This document shows positions 34,564 to 46,539 of a stretch of DNA of 64,000 nucleotides, in pieces (position 1 is the first letter of the stretch; each line of letters starts with the position of its first letter). Position numbers and translations under genes: made by a program. The DNA lies in assembly GCA_950295325.1 (NCBI GenBank), contig OX485806.1:8062001-8126000 (forward strand), given 5' to 3'. The stretch comes from Polytrichum commune (lineage: Eukaryota; Streptophyta; Polytrichopsida; Polytrichales; Polytrichaceae). The notes under the pieces were generated by a model that saw nothing but the letters and a program-made list of their open reading frames with translations, had not been told where the DNA came from and made no database searches.

Positions 34564-37545
34564 TTTTTTCATGGCATACTATGGATAATGTTCATGGTCT
34601 ATAAGTCATCCTAAGTAGATACTGCTAGAACCATCACTTTAAGCACAGAGCACATGTGTTATTATTGGATTAAAATGTGTTAAATGATTGTTGTTAGCGA
34701 TTGAAAGGGGATTCTAATGCACTTAAGTCAGTCTTATTTGAATCCCTCACGGTATGCAAGCTCTAAAAAGTTTATTCATAGGTGATCCTAATCAACACAA
34801 CCTAGTTTTTGGAATTAAATTATGAAATTTGCAAACATTCAAGCAACACTTGAGGTTGTTTTGTTAGTATTTGGTGCGCCAATAGGTCCTTTTGTCTGGG
34901 GAACTTCTCTCACATGACTTGGAAGTTGTCCATCCTCTCCCCCCCCCCCCCCCCCCTCCCTCCCCAACCGAGATAATTCTCTTCCAAGAGTACCATACTT
35001 AGTTGGTGGCTCTTGCCTTTCGGTTTTCTGAATTTACTATGTTTCTTTAAAATTAGATTTAACATAAATAAGCGGGAGACTCATGTTAATGTGGTGGATG
35101 TTCTTTCAATCAAGATGTATTTATTGTGCATAAAGTAGGGTGTCAATTTTTGTGTTATCCACCCTAACCCTTGATTGGCCTAAGGTGCATTACAATAAAC
35201 TTGTTACTTTCATTCCACCCTTGATGTCAATAGTGTTTGAGCCTACTATCACCGATGTTTGGATTCATTTGTCACTTGCATGTGGAAGCCAACTTTACAA
35301 CAAAGAAGTGGGAAGGAAAGCCTTTTCATTGCAACAATATATGAGAGGATCTAATGGTCAATAAAGTTGTGGTTTTCAAGTTGGGCCAACTAGTGAAATT
35401 CATATTTTCCAATATTGGACAACATGTTGGATAGCATTGTTGGATAAAACATAATGTTACATATGTTAATATAATCTTAGGACATTATACTATATGAGAT
35501 TTTGAATTAAAAAAAAATAGAGGTCATACGCCTATTCTATAGGTGATAATAGATAAGAGGATATGTTTCTCTTAAATAAATGGCATCTTTGGAGCACATT
35601 ATGGTGGGGACGTTTCCCAAACTGCTAAGCATAATTGCTTTGCTAAGATTTTTAATATTAAAATTAATATGCTTAAATTGGCGTGAATGAGAGCATGTTA
35701 GCCATGTGTTGTGCAATGGTTTCCCTACAATGCACACATGGTGTCATGCCTTCTTTCTATAAGGTGGGTCCTATCAAGGGGGAGTGTATTGTCTAAGTTG
35801 GATAAAGCATGTGCATCTTGGCGTGTTGCATGTCCAATTTATAGCCCACGATGGGAGGGTATTCTCTACCAACATTATGTTGTTGTTGCATGCATTTGTT
35901 ATAGTCCAATATATGGTGTGGTTGCACGAGTTTAACTGGTTGGCAAGTCAATACTTGGCTACATTATTATGGCGAGCTATTCTTATTCGTTTTAGGTATA
36001 TGTTGTTGCATGGTGTTAGAAGATACGAACATGTATCAATTTCCCAACTTCGGTATAGTATGTATAGCAAGTTTGTGAAGGTTTGTGGCTACAATAGGGA
36101 TTTTCTAGTGATTCTTCAAGTATTTGGTGTAAATCTACACTTGAGAATTTGGGCATATGAGAGCCATTTTATGTTTCATAATGAGTTAGAAAGTTTATGG
36201 TTTATTTGATTTTTATCAAGCCATTTTTCTACAAAATATAAGTTTTAAGCCTTGTTGATTGTGTTGTGATGGGCAAAGATTTTTTTTAGAGCTTTTTACA
36301 ATGTACGTATAACTCCAGATAGATTGTTAGCATTTGGTAGCCTTGCAAATCATAAAGGTGATGCATTGGTAGTGTGAACGTGTGCATGTTTGTTGGAGAC
36401 ATGGAAGGAAAGAGGGGGGGGGGGGGTTTCACTTTGTTCTATGTTTTTCCTTCATTTGCAAGTATGTTTGCCAGTTCGACACATCAATGCTTGGATGAGC
36501 TCTCAGCTCTTAAAAGGTGTACTATGGATGCTATCTATACTTGATTTGAGTGGTTGTGTTGGGAGGTGCCCGTGGGGTGCCTTATATGGTTGTTGTGATA
36601 GAGATGCAGTTATAAGTACATGTATAAATGTGTGTGTTGTATTTTAAAATCATTCTTTGTATGTGATTAAATGGGTATGTATGTTTTTACAATGCTTTGA
36701 GCATTTGGGAGTCCTTGGGAGGGCCTTCAGTCACTTAAAATCTCTCCCACAATGTCAGTTGAGAGGATGCTAGGAGTATGTTCACACCTCGGACGCCAAA
36801 AATTTCTATAGGCCATAGTTGACCCCTTTTTCCATTGAATCAATCATGTAGTATACCATTGGAAAGCTCTTACAAATACATTTATACTATTGTATACCAT
36901 GCCTCCTTTTTTTGAAAATAGAATATACACAAAAGAGTTATCCTTTTAGTCTCTCAAAGAGGGACAGAACCATGGGCTTGCTCTTTCTTTGAGAACCTTT
37001 CTATTTATATCCCGTTAGTTCATCATGTATTGGAGCCTATTTTGAAAGTTGGGTGCAACTTTTCGGACTTCCTCTTTCCACAACAAAAACTTTGAGAGAA
37101 TTTTTAGGATTTAAAATAGGGACCTGCGCATGGGACCTGCTATCCTAGTTCCTGAACCGGCCTATGCAAGGTTGGCTTGGTCCACCCATCCTAGTAGGAC
37201 AAGCTAGAAATCCGGTGTTCAATAGCCCAACATCACTCGTTGTGTATGACAATTTAAGCAATAACAAAAACTTGGATGACTTTCTGTTAATACTTTTGAA
37301 TTCGTAGTTTCGGACTAAACCCATGGTTTCATCTGCTTTACTTTACGGATAACTCTAAAGCACCCAAAGTTTGGTGCCTTACTTTTTCGAGATTTGAGAG
37401 AAAGGCATGGGAACATGTGGGATGGAAGGATGGCACCAAGTCAAAATAAGGTTGGGACTCTCGTCCCAAGCCCTCAAATATCATATTATAAGTTTTGAAG
37501 GATATGCTATGGCTTTGGAATAGAATTATGAATGTTTACATGAAA
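34564..37545. other. AT-rich stretch, no recognised gene
   Basis: It holds C- and G-tracts near 34940 and 36415. Frames of 74 and 141 codons at 35140-35364 and 35784-36209 have no recognisable domain. I see no element with clear ends. Confidence 0.35.
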
Positions 37546-37658
37546 GGGTGGCTAAAACCAAGGCCTTAACCCGGACCCCATGGAAATTCTAAGGGTAAGC
37601 CGTCCAAAGTAGTACTTGGACGGGTGAACTTCCCAACAATCGATTTCTGATGCGCCCT
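37546..37658 (+). pseudogene. 5S rRNA-derived sequence, degenerate
   Basis: About 113 bases align by eye along the whole plant 5S gene. The start is GGGTGGCTAAAACCAA, followed by CCCGGACCCCAT, GGGTAAGCCGTCC in the A-box position, AGTAGTACTTGGACGGGTGA in the C-box position, and GATGCGCCCT at the end. The order and spacing fit 5S (about 120 bases). Many substitutions and a few deletions make an active rRNA gene unlikely. Alternatives are a Cassandra-type TRIM retrotransposon LTR, which carries a 5S-like segment in many vascular plants, or a 5S-headed SINE. I could not identify LTR ends or a primer-binding site. Confidence 0.6.
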
Positions 37659-39175
37659 ACCTCCTATGATCCACCCAATCATAGTGGGGTATCTAGGTGA
37701 ACCAATTACTTTAACCAACCATGTGGAAACCTAGGGGCATGCCCTTGAGGGGGATAGATGCCGGCCAGCTTGTCCAAGCTTGTTCAAGGTGTTCCACCTT
37801 CGAAAGGAGGCAGTTGTCGTCAAGAGCCCTCTAATTCTTGTAATGCCCATTTGGACACTACATATAGACTTAGCCCAACTCGGAAATAAAGCAACATCAT
37901 ATTCACCTTTCTTTTACTTGTATACATGAATTGAAAACTCGATTTGACATGTATACAAAAGGTGTAACCATCATCTTATGAGCACACATAACATAAGTGA
38001 CTTACATACAATCCATCCGCTTAGCATGAACAGTTTTGGTTGCGTTGATTTTGTTATTATGTATTCTTTGTTTAGGATTGATTGTGGATTTCTAATGATT
38101 GCCACATCTCGTGTGGTGGATGGTGCACTTAGCTAGTCACCATGGAAGTGTACATGTCATGTAAAGGTATGGCCAAGTGAGGATTTAATTTGCCTTGTGC
38201 CAAATTTGTTTGCGAGTTCAAATGCAATTCTCATTACCGTTGCTCTCTTTAAACTATTGTTGAGGGAGATATGATGGTTGTAGTGGAGATGCCCTAACCT
38301 TGTGATATGATTGGCCTTTCGATATTAAGCTTTGGTATTGCTTAACCATGTAGGTTTGCAAGCAACGGCACATGCTTCCTTGTCCAGGGAATCATGGGTG
38401 TTTACATAAACTCATCCATTTGGAAAGTGAAAACATAATGAACTATTCAAGAGCATGAATAGTTTAGTTTTAGATCAAATGGTTTAAAAAAAACACAAAT
38501 AATTATTTCAAATAATTTTAAAATGTTTTTTTGGTGAACACTTCTCAAGAAACCCTTAGATTTGTTATTTCGTAACGCGACTTAAGAAATGCTTCACCCC
38601 TCATGTGCTCTCGAAGACTTGTAGGAGTTGAAAGCTACTGTGAAACCAAGTACCGAACTTTATTTTATTTTATGGTTTTTTTAATGGTTTTTTTACTTCT
38701 TTTCTTTTCTTTTCATTTCACTTTGGCAAAGTGTGGATAACAATCGAACCAATGAAGTGATGGGCAGTTTCAAAAGACTTCCGAAACAGTCGTGAGATCT
38801 GATCAGTAAGGTAGTCTTATCTTCTGGCCTTTCAAGAGGAGGAGGAGCTTATAATATTATTCTCGGGCGCCTCTGTCTGTCGTGCGCGAGTGTTCAGACG
38901 TGGGAATATGGGAATCCAAAAGCCTTTGCAGTTTCGTGCACAGGCGTACCAGTTGCGCAATGTCGGTGATGGCTTCTGAACACTCTGCATCCCCACTGCA
39001 ACAAATGAAACGTTGCATGGAGAGAGAGATCGTTTTGTAGCCCTTGTAAGTGTAAGGTATTTGGGGTCTCGGGGCCAGTTTAGACTACAGTGAAGGAGTG
39101 CACTTGTCGGTCAAGGATTTCAGCCCAAGACAAGGTTTGGTGTAGCAGATAAGTTGGAAAGACTGCCTCAAGTTA
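37659..39175. other. no gene seen
   Basis: No long frame. Moderately GC-rich patches occur at 37.66-37.87 and 38.8-39.0 kb. No recognised domain, TIR or array. Confidence 0.35.
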
Positions 39176-39247
39176 GAGTTTTCCGGAGGCCAAGTTTCTT
39201 GTCCAAGGGTTCGAGGTTGCCCAAGAAACTTGATCTCCGGAGAACTC
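39176..39247. repeat. strong hairpin 1 (26-base arms, 20-base loop)
   Basis: Left arm GAGTTTTCCGGAGGCC then AAGTTTCTTG; right arm CAAGAAACTTGATCTCC then GGAGAACTC. In RNA this gives 26 positions with two G-U pairs and a single true mismatch. The geometry is like a small-RNA precursor or the core of a foldback element. A second hairpin follows within 60 bases. Confidence 0.75.
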
Positions 39248-39304
39248 CCCCAACAAAAAAACGTTACCATGTTGACAACCATGGCATTTTTACATCTATG
39301 CTTG

Positions 39305-39361
39305 AGGTTTTCCACCGGAGAAGTCTTGACCGTAGTGTAAACCCTGGCCGGTGGAGAACCT
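39305..39361. repeat. hairpin 2 (14-base arms)
   Basis: AGGTTTTCCACCGG pairs with CCGGTGGAGAACCT, with one G-U wobble, around a 29-base loop. The stem shares the GTTTTCC..CGG theme with hairpin 1, so the two may derive from one duplicated inverted repeat. Confidence 0.65.
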
Positions 39362-40914
39362 ATTACATAGCCAATCGTATTGGTCCATTCCCCTGGAATT
39401 CTTAACCAATGCACTTGTTCATCGTACTCTTAATTGGGCCTTAATTGGTTCGCTTGTCATGTTCTCCAACCTCTACCGATTATATTCATGCAATGAAACT
39501 TGTGTTCCATTAGCAAAAATCAAGACTATCCTTGTACGCTTGTGGTTATCATAAACATGCGCACGTTTGTTGATTTCTTAAAAGAATACATAGGGTCCTT
39601 CTAATTGTGTCATTATTGATTGTGGAGTAGTTACTTCAAATACGAAGACGTAGTCCAATCCCTTCCAAACATGTGTTTTTTTAGGGTGTTTGTTCTTTGA
39701 TCCTCACCACGTCACACACCAATCAAATATAGGGGTCTAATGAAGAAATGTCATTAAACACATGTATACGTTAGGTACTCGGCTCTAATAAGATGTTTTG
39801 TATGGAATGAAGCTGCATTCAACCCGGATTCGTGGGGTCTTCATTAACTCATCTATTAGGAAGGCGAAAATGCAATGACCTGTTGTATAGCCTTTTAAAA
39901 TTAATCAAATTTGAAATGTCATCAAACACTCTAGATTAGTCTAGTCAAGTCTAGTTGGAATGAATCGGCCTTCAACTTTATAAGGGGGTTGTATTTATTG
40001 TCACCCCTTTCATCCATGATGAAAGAGTTTACGGAGCCACCACGAATCCCAACCCCTTGGAAGGCATCCATAAATTTGAATAAATATAAACGCCAACTCC
40101 CTTGAGAACACATGTGAGTGAAGAGTCCCTTTGCATGCATGCTAATGCCCCTTTTAGGGGTGAGCTCTACTCGGTACATGTATGTTCAAAGGAACATGAA
40201 ATACAACCATATGTGACAGTGTTGACAAAGTGCTTGTGAGATGTATATCAATGTAATTCATTTATAACGTCGACTCATTGGCATTTTGTCTCAAGAACAA
40301 AACATATATATATAATTGGCAAACAATTTAATTCTAGTTTAACTTTCTACAATGGTGTGTATTGTTTTGTTTAGACCACATCCATATGGTTGCAATGTTC
40401 CAAAAACCTCCATAAGTTACAAGAATACATAATTTCAAGTTAAAAGAATTCAAGTTCCAAAACATATAAGACAATGACATAATATAGTTTAGGATCCAAA
40501 TTGTCAAAGTTGTCACAAAACCATGTGTTGTCAATCTAGTAAAGTACTACAAAGAAAACAAAATTTACTTGTTATGCTTACTCGGTCAACCTGACCATAC
40601 ATTTAGTATTTCATTAAATAAAATCCTTGAGGCAAAGATAGTACAATTTATTTCATATGAGGTGGAAAGGACTCCACTCTTGAACTAGTAAGGGTTGCTT
40701 CAGAGCATAAATATGGTTTCTTGTGGTGTTGAGATGTTGTAGATTTCCCATTGTAGTAGACCCCGTGATGCCTAGCAAGCGATTGTCATTTTTGTGCCAT
40801 GTGTTAACTCTTTGTTCACTTTAGTCTTTGAAAATTGAGATTGCTTGACTACTTAACCAAAAGGCAATCCAAACGTTGTTGGAAACAATTTAACTATACT
40901 AAATTAGCCTATTA
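39362..40914. other. AT-rich stretch, no recognised gene
   Basis: It contains a copy of the dispersed repeat of 2193-2310 at about 39648-39760. Frames of 66-82 codons have no domain. Confidence 0.35.
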
Positions 40915-41096
40915 GTGTGGGTTACCATTTGGAGTTACGCATTGCCATAACAGTTTATCAGAGAGTATCATTTTTTACCCAAATAACATAAGTAGTTAGT
41001 ACGCACACCGAAGGACATGACATAACTTAGTTGGTAGAAAAAAATAATGTCGGTAAAAATTTATAGCAACACATAACTCCAAATGGTAACCCACAC
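40915..41096. mobile_element. mariner/Stowaway-like MITE, core region
   Basis: The left end GTGTGGGTTACCATTTGG continues AGTTA, and its perfect complement closes the right end: 23 identical bases. Inner TTGC(C/T)ATAA words also pair. By comparison with the copy at 29721 the true ends may lie about 20 bases further out, where sequence decay hides the TA duplication. Confidence 0.75.
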
Positions 41097-41100
41097 AAGC

Positions 41101-41122
41101 ATGAGATAGATAGATAGATAGA
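41101..41122. repeat. (GATA)n microsatellite
   Basis: Four GATA copies directly after the MITE core. Confidence 0.8.
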
Positions 41123-41289
41123 AACTCCGGTCCCTTTTTAGCAAGGGGCCCCCAAGCATGACAATTCAATGTAGCTTAAATTCACATCCATGTTGAGTAC
41201 AAAGTGCACATGAAAACTATTTGAAACGTCAAACCATGCATTTCAATTGCAATGGCTTACACTCATAACCTATTTGATTTCACAACAAG

Positions 41290-41600
41290 GTTGCCTTCAC
41301 GGTATAAGACCCGAAAAGTATTATGAAATGGCAAGGCATGTAGGGTTTCAAGCGAGACCCGAAAAGAATTATGAAACGGTAAGGCATTTAGGGTTTCATG
41401 CAAGACCCAAAAATAATTATGAAACGGCAAGGCGTTTAGGGTTTCAAGCAAGACCCGAAAAGAATTATGAAACGACGAGGCGTTTAGGGTGTCAAGTGAG
41501 ACCTGAAAAGAATTATGAAATGGCGAGGTGTTTAGGGTTTCAAGCGAGACCTGAAAATAATTATGAAACGGCAAGGCGTTTAGGGTTTCAAGCGAGACTC
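41290..41600. repeat. 48-base tandem repeat, six units, with a telomere-type word in each
   Basis: ATTATGAAA recurs at 41320, 41368, 41416, 41464, 41512 and 41560, exactly 48 bases apart. Each unit contains TTTAGGGTTTCA or close to it, that is the plant telomere repeat TTTAGGG, or a telo-box AAACCCTA on the other strand. The unit is 16 codons, so frames stay open on both strands. The plus-strand frame (41247-41705) has six copies of A-R-P-E-K-N-Y-E-T-A-R-R-L-G-F-Q. Because the opposite strand is equally open, I treat it as an array rather than a proven gene. Confidence 0.9.
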
Positions 41601-41705
41601 TTTCTAGGACTTAGTAAGCCAAGCCCACAAACCAAGGTCGGTGGGCTTGCCCAAGAAAAGGTGAGATTGACTCCCGACTCAATGCCAAGGTGTACTCAAC
41701 ATTGA

Positions 41706-41727
41706 ACAACAACAACAACAACAATAA
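41706..41727. repeat. (AAC)n microsatellite
   Basis: A short CAA/AAC run. It ends the plus-strand repeat frame just upstream of it. Confidence 0.8.
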
Positions 41728-43792
41728 GGCATGCCTCACTCAAATTTGTTTCGAAGTATGAGCCAAGGACATGAAAGGCCGCCAAAGAAACCACAACTTG
41801 AGTGGGAACACCGAACCACTTTGACCAACCCCCGGTTAGAATAGCCTCGAGCCCTAAATGTCGGATGTCCTTAGAAGACAAAAGGCTAGTCCATGTTCTC
41901 AACCTATATACTGAAATGGGGGAGCTCATTACACTGAAATGTGCAATTGGGTAGCCCCACACTAATTTATCAACACTCCACACTATTTCGGTCATTCACT
42001 ACCACAGTAACAAAATTCAGTAGTTTGGTTATTGTGGTTGCCATCTAGATAAACAAATGAAGTTATAAGTTCTTATGATTTGATTTTGACCTAAGGGTAT
42101 TTTGCATAGGCTAATGAGGCAATTTATTCATAAAGGCAACCTAATTATTTTATGTGAGTGTAGATGTTTTGCTCCTTGATATTGCTCCCATCGATCTTAC
42201 CAAGGTGAAGGAGATATAGTAAAACCTTGCCTTCCATAGGCTAATGGTTAATTCCTCTCAATTGCATTCCAATAATAATAAGAAGGAGAACTATGGAGAC
42301 AATATCCTTGGCCACGCCCTAAGGACAACATTAGATAGGAAACTACTTCACCTCTTGCAGGGAGTACACAGTATACTTAGTAACTAATAGCCATTACTAC
42401 AGTAGTAACCGGTAGCATGTGACCATCGTCAATATAAATTATGTAATAACATAGCACCACTTTAAGGAGTAGGGGCATTCCAATAAGATAATTTGTATAG
42501 CCTCAAGGCATGATAACCCCTAGATCCCCAATGGACGAAAGGCTAGTAGAGGGTTGATATAACAAATTTCTAACGATTGTTCAATATGATATCAAAATGG
42601 ACTAAGATACATGTCTTACTCTATACTGGCACCACACCAATCTAAGGGAATACAATAAAAAGAAGTTTTGCTCCCTCCCCGCCCCCCCCCCCCCCATACT
42701 TTCACATGTATGGTCATTATACATCCCATTTTAATTTCACTACCCTAATTTAGAGTCTATGATGATAATTCCATAATCGAATCAACTCAATTTAATTTTG
42801 GGTCTATGTGTTAAATTGTGCTTGTTTGCATGGTCATCTCATGTACAAGTGGCAAAGGCCCTAAATCAAAGAGCAAGGTATCCAGCCTTGGTCAAATAAA
42901 ATGGTTATTGTTCGTATATTAGTGACTATGGCAAGAAAGACCGGTGCATTTTGTGCCGTAAGGTAGATGAGGCTTATCCGGTTAGCTTCCTTAACTGGAC
43001 ACTTATTTGTGGCTCCTAATAGGCAATACACTTTCTTTAATTCAATGGGTGAGTAATACGTGGTGATTTAGCCATTGTCTTGATGATATTTGGGTTAGTC
43101 ATCTTGGCAAAAGTCAAACTACACCCACCATCCTTCATTACAAGGACAACTATCCACTGAGCTATGACACACTTAATTGTTGTACCCAAGGTGGGCAAAT
43201 TAGGAGGCATCATGTGGTTGTAAGGTGCCGACAAACTTGTAATGTGGGTAGTCTATAATATAAAAAACAAATTGGCATTCATTTTATCTTACATGTGACC
43301 ACTTTAGAGACATGACACATCCAAATATTGGCATTACACTTGTTTTTTATTAGAAAATGATAATGTAGAATGTGCTAATAATGTTGTCCACTTACATACC
43401 ATTGAATGATAAAAGAGGTTCCCCCTATAACACCACAATGGGAAGTAGAGAATCTTGATTTTGAAGCCTAGATCAACACCTTCCTGAACTCCGATTTCAA
43501 CGCTTTCAAATACTTTGGTCATGATTCGTAATTGATAACGTGCTCAAGCTTCGAATGCTTGAATCCATCGGTTGGACGATTCCATGGACCTGGAAGTGCC
43601 CACATTAGCCTCATCTACCTTAATTCATTCGAAGTGGGTCCTATCAATCTAATTTGGCGCCTCTTATGCTACTTGCACAATCAAATCAACTTAATAAAAT
43701 CATCATATCATTACTAAACAACTAGACGATGGTCTCTCTCCAAAGAAAGAGACTACGATGTTAAAAACTTTGAAATTATAGTTGTGTGGTCA
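41728..43792. other. AT-rich stretch, no recognised gene
   Basis: It contains a C-tract near 42685. One frame near 42940-43000 reads D-R-C-I-L-C-R-K-V-D-E, faintly like the start of a LINE zinc-binding domain, but the rest does not follow. Confidence 0.3.
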
Positions 43793-43936
43793 AGATGGCC
43801 CTGGAAACTCAATGAGAAGGTCACAACCTCGCAATATATACAACATGAGTACTCCCCCACAAATGGGAAATCCGAGAATGAAAGGCGAACTATGATTGTC
43901 CGATACATGGTCCACATGATGCAACCAAGAGTCGAG
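43793..43936 (+). pseudogene. copia-type integrase fragment
   Basis: The frame reads I-Q-H-E-Y-S-P-T-N-G-K-S-E-N-E-R-R-T, then M-I-V-R-Y-M. This lines up with the stretch around the last catalytic glutamate of copia (Ty1-type) integrases, where families show HxYSxPxTPQQNGVxERKNRT. The double Gln and part of the linker are missing, and stops lie on both sides. It is a decayed scrap. No LTRs or other domains were found beside it. Confidence 0.5.
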
Positions 43937-44328
43937 GTATGATGATTATGTTATAATGTAACGGGTTACATTTTCATCTTACATGAATTTTGTGGGGGAT
44001 TGAGATCACAGACACATCTAGAAGTGGCTAACGGTAATGGTTTAGTTTAGAATTAGTTTGATGACAAAATGTTTTACAAAACTAATAACCCATATGTTTG
44101 TGATAAATTCAACCTAGTGGGATCCCACATGATAAATTTGCAACCTTGGAAGCAAATTTTGAAGTCAAATCATGTAAATAAGGTGATATATATGTTGCAA
44201 TGTAAGTAACCTTTTTTCTTTTTTGTCGCAGGCAAACTTGGTGGTAAGTCGAGTTCAAGCCCAACGACACATCTAGCCTTGCAGACTGATAGGCTCATCA
44301 CACCAGGCATTTTTGGCATCATCCGTCA

Positions 44329-44452
44329 ACATCTTTGGTTATAATAGTGTGAAAAGTGGTGGACCAAAATCAATTTATGTACATAATTTTCGGAAATTTC
44401 ACAGCTGGAACCGGACTAAAAGTTTGGTGTGGTTGGGACATGAGCCAGTGTG
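44329..44452. repeat. dispersed repeat, copy 1 (second copy at 47104)
   Basis: Words TAATAGTGTG(A/G)AAAGTGGTGG and GGAACCGG are shared, in order, with about 47104-47218 in the same orientation. The sequence between them is similar. Frames differ, so no protein is called. Confidence 0.55.
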
Positions 44453-44838
44453 AGGTAGATGGTGTTAGAGGTGTCAATTAACCTTTAACTCCTTGGAGAG
44501 TATTGTGGTTTTATTAGATTGTCTAAAAAGTAAGCTTTCTAGAACTCAAATGTTATTGTACCTAAAAGAAAAGTTGTTGTTAACCATTTTACGATCACAT
44601 CCATATTGTACCAATATTCAATCATTTCTTTGATTCGTTTATAATCAATTTAGAATCATTAAATTTCAAGAAATTGTGATAAATATGTGCAATAAATTTA
44701 TATCCCAAACTTTCAAGATTACATTCAAAATAGGTATGCACTTTGATGTAAGAAAAGGAGTTCATAAAAAATTGACAATCTCCAATCAAAATAATATGAA
44801 CTTATTATATAATATTGTATCAACAAAGGGAAAAGCTA

Positions 44839-45201
44839 CACTACATATGCTATTTAGTGTCAAATGGTATTTAATGTCACTATGGTAACTTTTTGGATGC
44901 CACTTATGAATAAGTGAACAATACTGTCATGGATGATGGATGAGTTCATCCATTGGCCAAAACCCTACTTCTCTTGCAAGCAACTTGTGATGAAATATTG
45001 TCATAGATGAATGTAATTTGGATGAAAAATCACTTGGTAAGTGACAGTAATTGCAACACTGTGAATCTATAATCCCCCCAAAAATTTACAAGAGGAATGA
45101 CATATAATGTTGGATTAACATTTTGTGATACTATACTGCAATTTACAATTAGCAATGAGCAAGACAATTAGAATTGGTGACACTACATATCATATTTAGT
45201 G
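44839..45201. mobile_element. mariner/Stowaway-like MITE (363 bases)
   Basis: Left end CACTACATATGCTATTTAG then TGTCA. The right end, reverse-complemented, reads CACTAAATATGATATGTAG then TGTCA. TA flanks both sides (44837-44838 and 45202-45203). The interior is AT-rich and non-coding. Confidence 0.75.
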
Positions 45202-45534
45202 TAGTTCATGCTTGAGTTTAATTTAATTTAATTTAAATTTATTGTTTTGTAAACAACCATCTTTTCATATTGGAGTGGGATAATTGCCATTGACAAGAAA
45301 AAATCATGATGAGCACAATGATATTATTTTGTGACCTTCCTAGAATCTTCATGTTGGATGAAATTGCCTCCAAGAGTCATTCACAAGCCCAAAATAGATC
45401 TCTCAAGTACTAAAGGGTTAAGTGTTGAGCACGAATACTATTCTTGGACTTTAAAAATTAGATAGTTGTTTTTAACAATTGTCAAGCAATTCCATCGCAC
45501 CGCAATGTGTCTTACTTAAAATCTATAGTCTTAA

Positions 45535-46478
45535 GGGTTCAAAGTTTGATTGGCATATGTCCAAAAACCAACGTGGAAACCAAGTGTCAAGGTAGGGCAT
45601 AATTCCAAAATCAATATGTACTTGTTGTGCAATATTTTATGGTGTTGATTTTGGTTGGAGTTATAGTTTATTATTCTTTCAAAGGTTATTATGGGATGGA
45701 TAAGTTGGATGCTGGAAAGATAGGCATCCAAAGTTTGATTGGCAGATGTCCAAAAACCAACATGCAAACCAAGTGTCAAGGTAGGACACATTCTCAAAAC
45801 CAATATGTTCTCATGGTGCAATATTCTATGGTGTTGGTTTTGGTTGGAGTGTTATTTTATTATTATTCTTTCAAAGGTTATTACGGGGAGGATAAGTTGG
45901 ACGACGGGAAGATAGGCATCCAAAATTTGATTGGCATATGTCCAAAAACCAACATGGAAACCGAATGTCAAGGTAAGGCACATTCTCAAAAACAAGATGT
46001 ACTCATTGTGCAATATTTTATGGTATTGATTTTGGTTGGAGTGTTAGTTAATTATTCTTTCAAAGGTTATTAAGGGAAGGATAAGTTGGATGAAGGAAAA
46101 ATAGGCATCCAAAGTTTGGTTGGTAGATGTCCAAAAACCAACATGAAAACCAAGTGTCAAGGCAGGTCGCATTCTCAAAATCAATATATACTCATTATGC
46201 AGTATTTGATGGTATTGTTTTTGGTTTGGAGTGTTAGTTTATTATTATTCTTTCGATGGTTATTACGGGGAGGATAAATTGGATGACGGGAAGATAGACA
46301 TCCAAAGTTTGGTTGGCAAATGTCCAAAAACCAAGATGGAAACCAAGTGTCAAGACAACGCACATCCCCACAATCAATATGTACTCATTGTGCAATATTT
46401 TTTGGAGTGTTAGTTCATTGTTATTCTTTGGAAGGTTATTACGGGGAGGATAAGTTGGGTGACGGAGAGATAGGCATG
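45535..46478. repeat. tandem array, five units of about 190 bases
   Basis: GTCCAAAAACCAA recurs at 45559, 45748, 45940, 46129 and 46322, with spacings of 189, 192, 189 and 193. The first three spacings are multiples of three, so a plus-strand frame (45627-46073) repeats a unit of about 64 residues. Each unit has a hydrophobic stretch such as V-L-I-L-V-G-V-L-V-Y-Y, then D-K-L-D-D-G-K and C-P-K-T-N-M. The minus strand is also open in places. No start context, relative or splice structure supports a gene, though a membrane-protein relic cannot be excluded. Confidence 0.85.
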
Positions 46479-46539
46479 CATGAGTACATTGAAATGCATG
46501 GAAGACAATGTGATGCATGTGGTGTTGGTCTAAGCTAGG

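Noticed and set aside
35784-36209. 141-codon plus-strand frame as a gene
   Set aside because: No recognisable domain, composition like the surrounding AT-rich DNA.
37130-37215. Second 5S-like segment on the minus strand (TACTAGGATGGGTG)
   Set aside because: Only two short words match and their spacing is far from that of 5S.
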